Below are positions 1-5,297 of a stretch of 7,834 nucleotides of DNA, piece after piece. Numbering within the stretch: the first letter of the stretch is position 1; every line of letters begins with the position of its first letter. Both the position numbers and the translations under genes were made by a program. Below the pieces are notes generated by a model. That model did no database searches, was not told where the DNA came from, and saw nothing but the letters and a program-made list of their open reading frames with translations. Source of the DNA: an uncultured Oscillospiraceae bacterium (GTDB lineage Bacteria; Bacillota; Clostridia; Oscillospirales; Oscillospiraceae); contig CAAGBT010000054.1 in assembly GCA_900768135.1 (NCBI GenBank), forward strand, positions 1 to 7,834, in the 5' to 3' direction.

Positions 1-15
1 CAGAATATCTTTCAT
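1..15 (-). CDS. 5' end of an unidentified gene (partial)
   Basis: An ATG on the minus strand overlaps the TGA of the dUTPase gene in an ATGA arrangement, so translation of the two genes is probably coupled. A purine-rich ribosome binding site (AGAGGTGG, about 22-29) lies 6 nt ahead of it. Only five codons (MKDIL) are inside the window, which is too few to identify the product. The start site, overlap and ribosome binding site match the pattern of the neighbouring genes, which is why it is listed as a real start. It is presumably the next gene of the same accessory operon. Confidence 0.5.
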
Positions 16-842
16 CGCTTGCCACCTCTCACGCCAATGGTCACATAGGCGGTGCCTTTCCCGTTCAGCTCCATATCCACAGGGGCCTTGCAGTCCAAGC
101 AGCTATGGGTGATGGTCTCCGCCTCCGCGTTGGTCTTGTAGCGGAACGACTCGCCGCACTTGCAGTGCATGAACATGGGGCGCAGACCCTCCAGCGGCGT
201 TTCATGCCCGCACTCCTGACACCGGAAGCTGTACGTTTCCCGCTTCGCGCAGAACGCCTTTACCGCGCCGCACTCCTCGCACACCACCAGCAGAAATCCC
301 TTGTACGGCCCCTGCGTCTTGTCCTCCTCCGCCGTGGCCCAGCTCTCCCGCTCGCCGAACATTCGCTCCACGCGGCTGTTCCGCTCCGGCTTGTTCCGTT
401 CCGCCGTGCCGCCGGTGTGTACCTGCTCGCCGGTGCTGCCGAAGCCGCCGCGATCACGGTTGCCCAAGCTCTCCACCTGCACAAACTCCATGTCCGGTGC
501 TTTCTCCACAAGGCGGAACTGGCAGATGCGCGTTCCTTTCGGAATGTGCGTTCCCTCTTTCCGCAGGCACAGCGCCGGATAGCCCCACACATCGCCGTCG
601 CCGCAGTAGTCGTTCTCGATCACGCCCATGCTGTTCGCCAGCAGGATGCCCCACTTGCCAAAGGTTGAGGAACGGGGAACAATGTGCGCGTAGTAGCCCG
701 TCGGTATCTCAATGGAAACACCCAAGGAAATGATCTTGTACTCCAGAAAGTCCAGCGTGACATCCTCTGCGGTGCAAAGGTCTATCCATTCGCCGTGAAC
801 CTCCGGCAAGGCGTTTCCATGGGTGTTGATTTTCACTTTCAT
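12..842 (-). CDS. dUTPase with C-terminal zinc-knuckle extension
   Basis: Predicted 276-residue protein. Residues 1-139 are a trimeric-type dUTP diphosphatase (dUTP to dUMP plus pyrophosphate, keeping uracil out of DNA). Motifs in order: GEWIDL (17-22), PRSSTFGKWGI (56-66), GVIENDYCG (73-81), KGTRICQF (102-109) and the P-loop-like C-terminal RGGFGSTG (131-138). In most family members the third motif reads GVID; here the catalytic-water Asp is Glu77. After a polar linker (about 140-180) come two cysteine pairs of pairs: C188/C191 with C208/C211, and C227/C229 with C248/C251, suggesting two zinc-binding knuckles, perhaps for nucleic acid or protein contact (inference). The ATG at 842 is chosen because GGGAGG (851-856) sits 8 nt upstream and it lies 2 nt past the stop of the preceding gene; an in-frame ATG at 932 would overlap that gene by 88 nt. 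Phage and mobile-element dUTPases commonly share this GEWIDL/PRSSTF subfamily signature. Confidence 0.87.
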   Translation of the reverse strand: MKVKINTHGNALPEVHGEWIDLCTAEDVTLDFLEYKIISLGVSIEIPTGYYAHIVPRSSTFGKWGILLANSMGVIENDYCGDGDVWGYPALCLRKEGTHIPKGTRICQFRLVEKAPDMEFVQVESLGNRDRGGFGSTGEQVHTGGTAERNKPERNSRVERMFGERESWATAEEDKTQGPYKGFLLVVCEECGAVKAFCAKRETYSFRCQECGHETPLEGLRPMFMHCKCGESFRYKTNAEAETITHSCLDCKAPVDMELNGKGTAYVTIGVRGGKR

Positions 843-844
843 AT

Positions 845-1102
845 TCAGTTCCTCCCGCAAAATTCTTTTGGCATAACCACCGCCGTTCCGGGCGGCACGG
901 CCCAGACCTCCGCATCCCGGATGTCTGTCCATTCACAGCCCCAGTATTCCGCCGCGTTCAGCAGCGCGGCATAGTTCGACCGGTGCGGCACCACCACGGC
1001 CCCATACTTCGGATGCACTACCCGCGCCCTGCCTCTGACCCGCCAGCGTTCCTTACGCGCCCGCCGGACACTTTGCTGATAGCTGTCCCGGTCAAAATAC
1101 AT
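845..1102 (-). CDS. hypothetical protein, 85 aa
   Basis: Not recognised. Small soluble protein with a very basic N-terminal stretch (RRARKERWRVRGRARVVH, roughly residues 12-29) followed by a mixed hydrophobic and acidic C-terminal half containing NYAALLNAAEYWGCEW and ending PKEFCGRN. There is no signal peptide, membrane segment or cysteine cluster. The ATG at 1102 is preferred: GGGAG and GGGA purine stretches lie 5-10 nt upstream, and it overlaps the preceding gene by only 11 nt. An in-frame ATG at 1159 would give 104 residues but a 68-nt overlap. The stop codon is 2 nt from the dUTPase ATG, so the two are likely translated together. The position inside a tight minus-strand cluster supports it as a real gene; function cannot be read from the sequence. 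Confidence 0.6.
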   Translation of the reverse strand: MYFDRDSYQQSVRRARKERWRVRGRARVVHPKYGAVVVPHRSNYAALLNAAEYWGCEWTDIRDAEVWAVPPGTAVVMPKEFCGRN

Positions 1103-1400
1103 CTTCGTCCCGCTCCCGCCGCAGCCATTCAGCGTCCTTTTCCTGTCCGTAGAACGCATGGCCCATCCAGCCGCCCAACAGCATCAGTCCGAGACCGGCA
1201 AGCCCGCCGAGGAAGATCACCGTCAAATCCTCCGCGCCGCCTATTACCATCAAAAGCAGGAAACCAAGCAGCATCATGGCCGCACCGATGTTCTCCCGCA
1301 CACGCACCAGCTTCCGCCGTCGTGCTTCTGTCCGGCTCCGCCGGGAACAACGCTCGACCGTCAGGCCGCCGCGCTTCATTTCACAGTATGCCGTCCTCAT
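1092..1400 (-). CDS. small membrane protein with two transmembrane segments, 102 aa
   Basis: Predicted membrane hairpin. An Arg/Lys-rich N-terminal tail (about residues 9-35) is followed by two hydrophobic segments, about 38-54 (IGAAMMLLGFLLLMVIG) and about 59-82 (LTVIFLGGLAGLGLMLLGGW and onward), separated by a short GAED turn, then a charged C-terminal tail (QEKDAEWLRRERDEDVF). By the positive-inside rule both tails should be cytoplasmic. The second segment is glycine-rich, which suits close helix packing. The start at 1400 is supported by GGAGGG (1408-1413) 7 nt upstream. It begins 15 nt after the helix-turn-helix gene and overlaps the next gene by 11 nt. Size and topology resemble many small accessory-element membrane proteins, including some holins, but nothing identifies a function. 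Confidence 0.65.
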   Translation of the reverse strand: MRTAYCEMKRGGLTVERCSRRSRTEARRRKLVRVRENIGAAMMLLGFLLLMVIGGAEDLTVIFLGGLAGLGLMLLGGWMGHAFYGQEKDAEWLRRERDEDVF

Positions 1401-1415
1401 GGCTTGTCCCTCCGC

Positions 1416-1664
1416 TTACTCTGCGGCAGCGCGGGCCGTCCTGCGCCGCCTGTAGTTGTTGATGATCTCCTGCTGTGCCAACTCCGCGCTGTAACCGATG
1501 CGCCCGTTGCTGTCCATTTCCCCGGTGTCTCCCCGTTTCAGCTCGTTATATACGGTAGACCGATGCACGCTCAGCTTCGCGGCGATCTCCTCAACGCCGC
1601 GCCCTTTGTTATAAAGTGCCTCCAGCTCTGTGCGGTCTTTCAACGTCAGATGTCTCTTACCCAA
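1416..1664 (-). CDS. IS30-type helix-turn-helix protein, 82 aa, TTG start
   Basis: Small DNA-binding protein resembling the N-terminal domain of IS30-family transposases (HTH_38). It begins MGKRHLTLKDRTELEALYNKG, with the helix-turn-helix at about residues 23-44 (VEEIAAKLSVHRSTVYNELKRG), then the GYSAELAQQ segment that follows the HTH in that family, and a basic tail (NYRRRRTAR). No DDE integrase domain follows, so it is a stand-alone regulator-like protein, not a transposase; the same kind of orphan domain occurs in prophages and integrative elements. The TTG at 1664 is chosen because GGAGGAGG (1673-1680) lies exactly 8 nt upstream. An in-frame ATG at 1688 (90 aa) has no ribosome binding site and would place this purine run inside the coding sequence. 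It is the first gene of the minus-strand cluster and may regulate it (inference). Confidence 0.75.
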   Translation of the reverse strand: MGKRHLTLKDRTELEALYNKGRGVEEIAAKLSVHRSTVYNELKRGDTGEMDSNGRIGYSAELAQQEIINNYRRRRTARAAAE

Positions 1665-1672
1665 GCCGCTCG

Positions 1673-1682
1673 CCTCCTCCTT
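1673..1682 (-). promoter_or_regulatory. ribosome binding site that decides the TTG start of the HTH gene
   Basis: On the minus strand this reads AAGGAGGAGG, with its downstream edge 8 nt from the TTG at 1664. The competing ATG at 1688 lies upstream of it and is preceded only by AT-rich sequence. Confidence 0.6.
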
Positions 1683-1703
1683 TTCCATGCAAATAGATAA
1701 AAA

Positions 1704-1746
1704 AATAAATGCGGGAAAACTCTTTTCGAGTTCTCTCGCATTTATT
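1704..1746 (-). terminator. long hairpin with U-run, minus-strand orientation
   Basis: The arms 1704-1722 and 1728-1746 pair over 19 positions, with one G-U pair and one mismatch, around a 5-nt loop. Read on the minus strand, the stem is followed directly by a run of seven T (ATTTATTTTTTTATC), the layout of an intrinsic terminator. On the plus strand the stem is followed by CTAAATATT, a poor terminator tail, although TAAAAAAA precedes it. No minus-strand gene lies upstream for it to terminate, so it may be a leader attenuator of the accessory cluster, an insulator, or a remnant of an element end. The structure is clear; the role is not. Confidence 0.6.
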
Positions 1747-2118
1747 CTAAATATTCAGCAGATTTTTCCGTTTTGAAAAAGAATGCGGCGATTTCCGGTA
1801 TTCCTCCCGGTATCCGTGCCGGAGCAGGAGCGGCATAAATGCCTGTCAACCGGGGGAAAGGGCTGCGGCCACAAAGTTATTCACAGTTTCCACAGAGTTT
1901 TCCACATCGTTATGTCAACGCATCCTTTTGCATAAACCACAACTTTACCCGCCCGCAGAGCATATTATGCGGAAAACGGCCGAATGGCGGCGCATGGATG
2001 AATTCGTCAATCTGCCATTCCAAAGCTTCCGCAAGGACAGTGCATCGGAGAAAATGGCGGACCGTGACGGAAAAGGAGCAAACCTTCGTTTCTTTTGCAA
2101 AAATGCAGGAAAACTTTC
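1747..2118. other. intergenic region without a supported gene
   Basis: About 370 nt between the accessory cluster and the glycine-cleavage promoter. Open frames here (up to 103 codons) lack ribosome binding sites and recognisable protein character. What can be seen is CCGG repeated every 12 nt (1795, 1807, 1819, the first two as CCGGTAT), a small inverted repeat GGCAT-AA-ATGCC (1832-1843), a group of DnaA-box-like 9-mers (1877-1906), and an inverted repeat GCATA-T-TATGC (1960-1970). Two TTGACA hexamers occur on the minus strand (1849-1844 and 1918-1913), but neither has an acceptable -10 at 16-18 nt. No tRNA or terminator was found. Confidence 0.5.
1877..1906 (+). promoter_or_regulatory. cluster of DnaA-box-like 9-mers
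   Basis: Three tandem sites in the same orientation end in CACA: TTATTCACA (1877-1885, a full match to the consensus TTATNCACA), GTTTCCACA (1886-1894) and TTTTCCACA (1898-1906, one base off TTATCCACA). A further CCACA lies before (about 1869-1873) and a weak TAAACCACA after (1933-1941). Such runs are typical of Clostridia origin or DnaA-regulated regions, but no dnaA, dnaN, replication gene or clear AT-rich unwinding element is adjacent. DnaA binding is a prediction only. Confidence 0.35.
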
Positions 2119-2148
2119 TTGACAAAACCGATACGGGTATGTTACCTT
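2119..2148 (+). promoter_or_regulatory. promoter of the glycine-cleavage operon
   Basis: A perfect -35 TTGACA (2119-2124) is followed at an 18-nt spacing by TACCTT (2143-2148), which keeps the most conserved T1, A2 and T6 of the -10 box. TATGTT (2138-2143) is closer to consensus but only 13 nt from the -35. Transcription would begin near 2155, just ahead of the riboswitch leader, as expected for a riboswitch-controlled transcript. The -35 is convincing; the exact -10 is uncertain. Confidence 0.55.
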
Positions 2149-2159
2149 AAAAAAGCAAG

Positions 2160-2353
2160 TGAATCAGGCGCTCGGATGAAGGGTTCGGAAGAGACTGCGC
2201 TGCGCGCAGCGCCGAAGGGGAACGCAAAAGCTCTCAGGCAAAAGGACCGGACTCGGACGGCACTCCGAAAAGCGCGGTTTTCCGCGCGCCGAAGGGGCAA
2301 CCTGTCTGCTGCGGCAGGCTCAGGCGGGGAAACTCTCAGGTCATAAAACGGAG
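2160..2353 (+). ncRNA. tandem glycine riboswitch (two aptamers)
   Basis: Two consecutive glycine aptamers. Aptamer 1 spans 2183-2252: P1 arms GTTCGG and CCGGAC, GAAGAGACTGCGC, the core CGCCGAAGGGG (2211-2221) and CTCTCAGGCAAAAGGAC (2231-2247). Aptamer 2 spans 2263-2353: P1 arms CTCCG and CGGAG, a GCGCGG-TTTT-CCGCGC stem, a second CGCCGAAGGGG core (2287-2297), a longer P3 arm with an inner CTGC-TGCG-GCAG hairpin, and CTCTCAGGTCATAAAACGGAG. The linker is about 10 nt, and the upstream leader (GGATGAAGG) may pair with it to form the P0 kink-turn described for this class. The last P1 can extend, with A2262 bulged, through G2354-C2355, the foot of the following terminator. Glycine binding should therefore disfavour the terminator and turn the operon on, as known for gcvT leaders in Bacillota. 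Confidence 0.95.
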
Positions 2354-2387
2354 GCACAAAGTTCCAAGGGGGACTTTGTGCTTTTTT
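2354..2387 (+). terminator. riboswitch expression-platform terminator
   Basis: The arms GCACAAAGTTCC (2354-2365) and GGGACTTTGTGC (2370-2381) form a 12-bp stem, with one G-U pair, around an AAGG loop, followed by six T (2382-2387). It sits directly against the 3' strand of the second aptamer's P1, and the first two stem bases can be captured by an extended P1. It is therefore the conditional terminator controlled by glycine. Confidence 0.9.
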
Positions 2388-2436
2388 CATATTCAATATT
2401 TTAATAATTTTAAACATATCGATTTATAAAAGAAAT

Positions 2437-2442
2437 AGGAGG
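2437..2442 (+). promoter_or_regulatory. ribosome binding site that sets the gcvT start
   Basis: AGGAGG is 9 nt from the ATG at 2452 but directly abuts an earlier in-frame ATG at 2443. Zero spacing rules out the earlier codon as a normal start, and the later one gives the usual GcvT N-terminus (MEKKTPLYQTHV). Confidence 0.8.
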
Positions 2443-2451
2443 ATGCACAAG

Positions 2452-3549
2452 ATGGAAAAAAAGACCCCGCTGTATCAAACGCACGTTGACATGGGCGGGA
2501 AGATCGTCGAGTTCGGCGGCTTCCTGATGCCCGTGCAGTACCCCACCGGTGTGATCGCCGAGCATATGGCCGTGCGCGAAAAGGCCGGCCTGTTCGATGT
2601 GTCGCACATGGGCGAGCTGCGGCTGAAGGGACCTGACGCCGTGGCCAACGTGCAGAAGCTCATCACCGCCGATATTTCCGGCATGAAGGACGGCGACATC
2701 AAGTATGCCATGTTCTGCAACGAGGCGGGCGGGATCATCGATGATTTCATCGTTTATCGCTGCGCGGCAGACGATTACTGGCTCGTGGTGAACGCGGGCA
2801 ACCGCGAAAAGGACGCGGCATGGGTGGAGAGCCATCTTTTCGGCAATGTGGACTACCGCGACGAGGGCAACGACTGGGGGCAGGTCGCTTTGCAGGGGCC
2901 GAAGTCAGGCGAGATCCTGAAAAAGCTCTGCCCTGAGCAGTACATCCCCGCGAAGTACTATACCTTTACCGACAATGTTCCGCTGGAGCTTGGCGGGCGC
3001 ACGATCCGCGCCCTCGTCTCCCAGACGGGCTACACCGGCGAGTACGGCTTTGAGATCTATTGCAGGGCGGAGGATACCGTTGATCTGTGGAAGGCGCTGC
3101 TGAAGGCGGGCGAAGAGTACGGCCTGATTCCCTGCGGCCTTGGCGCGCGCGACACGCTGCGCCTCGAGGCCTCCATGCCGCTCTACGGTCACGAGATGAA
3201 CGAGGAGATCACACCGAAGATGGCGGGGCTTCCCTGCAAGCTCACGGGCAAGGACTTCATCGGCCGTGATGCGCTCGCGGCGCTCGGCGCGCCGAAGATG
3301 AAGCGCATCGGCATGAAGGTCGTTGGGCGCGGCATCGTGCGCGAACACTGCGACCTCTACACAATGGACGGTGAAAAGATCGGCTGGGCGTCCTCCGGTA
3401 CGTTCGCGCCGTTTATCGGCTGCGGCGTGGCGATGGGATATATCCCCGCCGGGGATATCGAGATCGGCAGGCATCTCAACGCCGACGTGCGCGGCCGCAT
3501 GGTGGAGCTGGAGATCGTGCCGATGCCGTTCTACAAGCTGAAGCGCTAA
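2452..3549 (+). CDS. gcvT: aminomethyltransferase (glycine cleavage T protein)
   Basis: Cytoplasmic T protein of the glycine cleavage system, 365 aa, a normal full length. It takes the aminomethyl group held on GcvH, releases ammonia and transfers the one-carbon unit to tetrahydrofolate, giving 5,10-methylene-THF. Visible family signatures are TPLYQTH (5-11), FGGFLMPVQY (21-30), VSHMGE (50-55), GGIIDDFIVY (93-102) with the conserved Asp pair 97/98 that includes the catalytic Asp, SQTGYTGEYGFEIY (190-203), GLGARDTLRLEA (229-240) and the C-terminal SSGTFAP (314-320) of the barrel domain. It is the first gene after the glycine riboswitch and its AT-rich leader, so it is under direct glycine control. 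A gap of 49 nt separates it from gcvH. No frameshift or missing key residue is seen. Confidence 0.97.
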   Translation: MEKKTPLYQTHVDMGGKIVEFGGFLMPVQYPTGVIAEHMAVREKAGLFDVSHMGELRLKGPDAVANVQKLITADISGMKDGDIKYAMFCNEAGGIIDDFIVYRCAADDYWLVVNAGNREKDAAWVESHLFGNVDYRDEGNDWGQVALQGPKSGEILKKLCPEQYIPAKYYTFTDNVPLELGGRTIRALVSQTGYTGEYGFEIYCRAEDTVDLWKALLKAGEEYGLIPCGLGARDTLRLEASMPLYGHEMNEEITPKMAGLPCKLTGKDFIGRDALAALGAPKMKRIGMKVVGRGIVREHCDLYTMDGEKIGWASSGTFAPFIGCGVAMGYIPAGDIEIGRHLNADVRGRMVELEIVPMPFYKLKR

Positions 3550-3598
3550 CACACATTGACATAGCAGCGATTCTGAAAATATTAAGGAGGAGCAAACC

Positions 3599-3976
3599 AT
3601 GAATTTCCCTGCTGAACTGAAGTATTCCAAGTCCCACGAGTGGGTCAGAACCGAGGACGGCGTTACGGTCATCGGCATTTCCGACTTTGCCCAGGACGCG
3701 CTGGGCGATGTGGTGTTCATCAACCTGCCCGCCGAAGGCGATGCCGTTACTGCCGGCGAGAGCTTTGGCGATGTGGAGTCCGTCAAGGCCGTGAGCGACA
3801 TCATCTCTCCCGTCACGGGCGTGATCTGCGCGGTCAACGAAGCGCTTGCCGACGCGCCGGAAACGCTCAACGCCGATCCCTACGGCGCGTGGATCATCAA
3901 GGTAAAGGATGTGGGCGAAACCGAAGAGCTGCTGGACGCCGCCGCTTACGAGGCGCACTGCGCCGAGGAGGGCTGA
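3599..3976 (+). CDS. gcvH: glycine cleavage system H protein (lipoyl carrier)
   Basis: Small lipoyl carrier, 125 aa, full length. It shuttles the aminomethyl intermediate from the P protein to the T protein, and its reduced arm is reoxidised by Lpd. The lipoyl attachment lysine is Lys63 in ESVKAVSDIISP (60-71). The N-terminal SKSHEWVR (10-17), the GISDFAQDALGDVVFINLPAEG stretch (26-47) and the C-terminal NADPYGAWIIKVK (91-103) are all typical. The ribosome binding site AAGGAGG (3584-3590) lies 8 nt before the ATG. The stop is one base before the gcvPA ATG. With lplA four genes downstream, the operon carries both the carrier and an enzyme able to lipoylate it. Confidence 0.97.
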   Translation: MNFPAELKYSKSHEWVRTEDGVTVIGISDFAQDALGDVVFINLPAEGDAVTAGESFGDVESVKAVSDIISPVTGVICAVNEALADAPETLNADPYGAWIIKVKDVGETEELLDAAAYEAHCAEEG

Positions 3977-3977
3977 G

Positions 3978-5297
3978 ATGGGTTCCTACGTTCCCACCAC
4001 GGCGGCGGAACGGGAAGAAATGCTTGCCGCCATCGGCGTTCAGAGCCTTGAGGGGCTTTATGGGGCCGTTCCGCAGGAAATGCTCCTGAAGGACGGCGGG
4101 CTGAACATTCCCGAGGGCATGAGCGAGCTGGAGGTGCGCGAGAAGGTCGCCGCCATGGCCGAGAAGAACAAGGTCTTCAAGACGATTCTGCGCGGCGCGG
4201 GCGCTTACCGCCACTTTATTCCCGCCGTTGTCAAGTCCATTACCTCCCGCGAAGAGCTTGTGACCTGCTACACGCCCTATCAGGCGGAGATCAGCCAGGG
4301 CGTTCTGCAGGGAACGTTCGAGTTCCAGACGATGATCTGCGAGCTGACCGGTATGGACGTGGCCAACGCCTCGCATTATGACGGCGCGACCGCCGCCGCC
4401 GAGACGATCCCCATGTGCAGGGACCGCAAGCGCACGAAGGCGTATGTCTCCGCCTGTGTCCATCCGCAGGTCATCGAAACGATGAAGACGTACTGCTTTG
4501 CCTCGAACACGGAGCTTTTTGTCATTCCCGAAAAGGACGGCAGAACCGACCCTGACGCGCTGAAGACCGCGCTCGGCGAGGACGCCGCGTGCTTCTACCT
4601 CCAGCAGCCGAACTACTTCGGGCAAATTGAAGATGCAAAGGCCATCGGCGAGATCGTCCACGCTGCGGGCGCGAAGTTCGTCATGGGCGTGAACCCCATC
4701 GCCTGCGCTCTGCTGCCCACGCCGCGCGAGATGGGCGCGGATATCGCGGTGGGCGACGGTCAGCCGCTGGGGCTGGATATCGCCTTCGGCGGGCCGTATC
4801 TCGGCTTTATGGCAACGACTGCCGCCATGACCCGCAAGCTGCCCGGCCGCATCGTTGGCCAGACGAAGGACGTGGACGGCAAGACCGGCTATGTACTCAC
4901 GCTTTCTGCGCGCGAGCAGCATATCCGCCGCGAAAAGGCCAGCTCCAACATCTGCTCCAATCAGGCGCTGTGCGCGTTCACCGCAGGCATTTACATGGCG
5001 GCGATGGGCGAGGGCGGCATGAAGCAGTGCGCGCGGCTGTGCGTCTCCAAAGCGCACTATTTTGCCTCCGAGCTGGAAAAGGCCGGCTGCACCGTCAAGT
5101 ACAGGGGAGAATTCTTCCACGAGTTCGTCACCGAGGTGGAATGCCCCAACTGCCGCAGGAAGATTCTCGATGCGCTTGAGGCCGAGGGCATCCTCGGCGG
5201 CGCGGAGGTCGAGGGCGGCATCCTCTGGTGCGTGACCGAGCTTGTGAGCAAGGCGCAGCTCGACCGCGCCGCTGCCATCGTGAAGGAGGTGCTGTGA
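3978..5297 (+). CDS. gcvPA: glycine dehydrogenase (decarboxylating) subunit 1
   Basis: N-terminal half of the split P protein, 439 aa, normal for the two-subunit form found in Bacillota, archaea and Thermotogota. With GcvPB it forms the PLP-dependent glycine decarboxylase that releases CO2 and passes aminomethyl to GcvH. Signatures are YVPTT (4-8), GAGAYRHFIP (73-82), YTPYQAEISQG (98-108) and ASHYDGATAAAE (131-142), followed by PNYFGQIED and, near 4940, the SNICSNQALCA segment. This subunit does not carry the PLP lysine, as expected. The ATG at 3978 is chosen because GGAGGG overlaps the end of gcvH 5 nt upstream and the protein then starts at the usual GSYVPTT; an upstream in-frame ATG (3909) lies inside gcvH. 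Its stop TGA is followed immediately by the gcvPB ATG. Confidence 0.96.
   Translation: MGSYVPTTAAEREEMLAAIGVQSLEGLYGAVPQEMLLKDGGLNIPEGMSELEVREKVAAMAEKNKVFKTILRGAGAYRHFIPAVVKSITSREELVTCYTPYQAEISQGVLQGTFEFQTMICELTGMDVANASHYDGATAAAETIPMCRDRKRTKAYVSACVHPQVIETMKTYCFASNTELFVIPEKDGRTDPDALKTALGEDAACFYLQQPNYFGQIEDAKAIGEIVHAAGAKFVMGVNPIACALLPTPREMGADIAVGDGQPLGLDIAFGGPYLGFMATTAAMTRKLPGRIVGQTKDVDGKTGYVLTLSAREQHIRREKASSNICSNQALCAFTAGIYMAAMGEGGMKQCARLCVSKAHYFASELEKAGCTVKYRGEFFHEFVTEVECPNCRRKILDALEAEGILGGAEVEGGILWCVTELVSKAQLDRAAAIVKEVL

Noticed and set aside
105..668. Plus-strand open frames across the left cluster (also 983-1462 and 1158-1700)
   Set aside because: They run antisense to the dUTPase and its neighbours, are low-complexity Arg/Ala/Pro/Leu, lack ribosome binding sites and recognisable domains.
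1416..1688. Reading the HTH gene as a complete IS30 insertion sequence or transposase
   Set aside because: Only the N-terminal DNA-binding part is present, no DDE domain is found in any frame nearby, and no paired terminal inverted repeats flank it.
1744..1749. Minus-strand -10-like TAGAAT ahead of the accessory cluster
   Set aside because: No acceptable -35 at 16-18 nt, and transcription would start inside the 1704-1746 hairpin.
1839..2150. Open frames of 64-103 codons in the intergenic region (also 1928-2122, and 1910-2125 on the minus strand)
   Set aside because: No ribosome binding site, no protein-like pattern, and the first overlaps the operon promoter. They are probably chance frames.
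2095..2346. Short open frames over the riboswitch on both strands (plus 2095-2346, minus 2142-2417)
   Set aside because: They cover the structured glycine aptamers, whose conserved sequence explains the region fully.
3556..3585. Internal promoter in the gcvT-gcvH gap: TTGACA (3556-3561), 18 nt, TATTAA (3580-3585)
   Set aside because: The hexamers look good, but the -10 overlaps the gcvH ribosome binding site (3584-3590), so a transcript starting near 3592 would lack it. It could only serve gcvPA onward; not strong enough to annotate.
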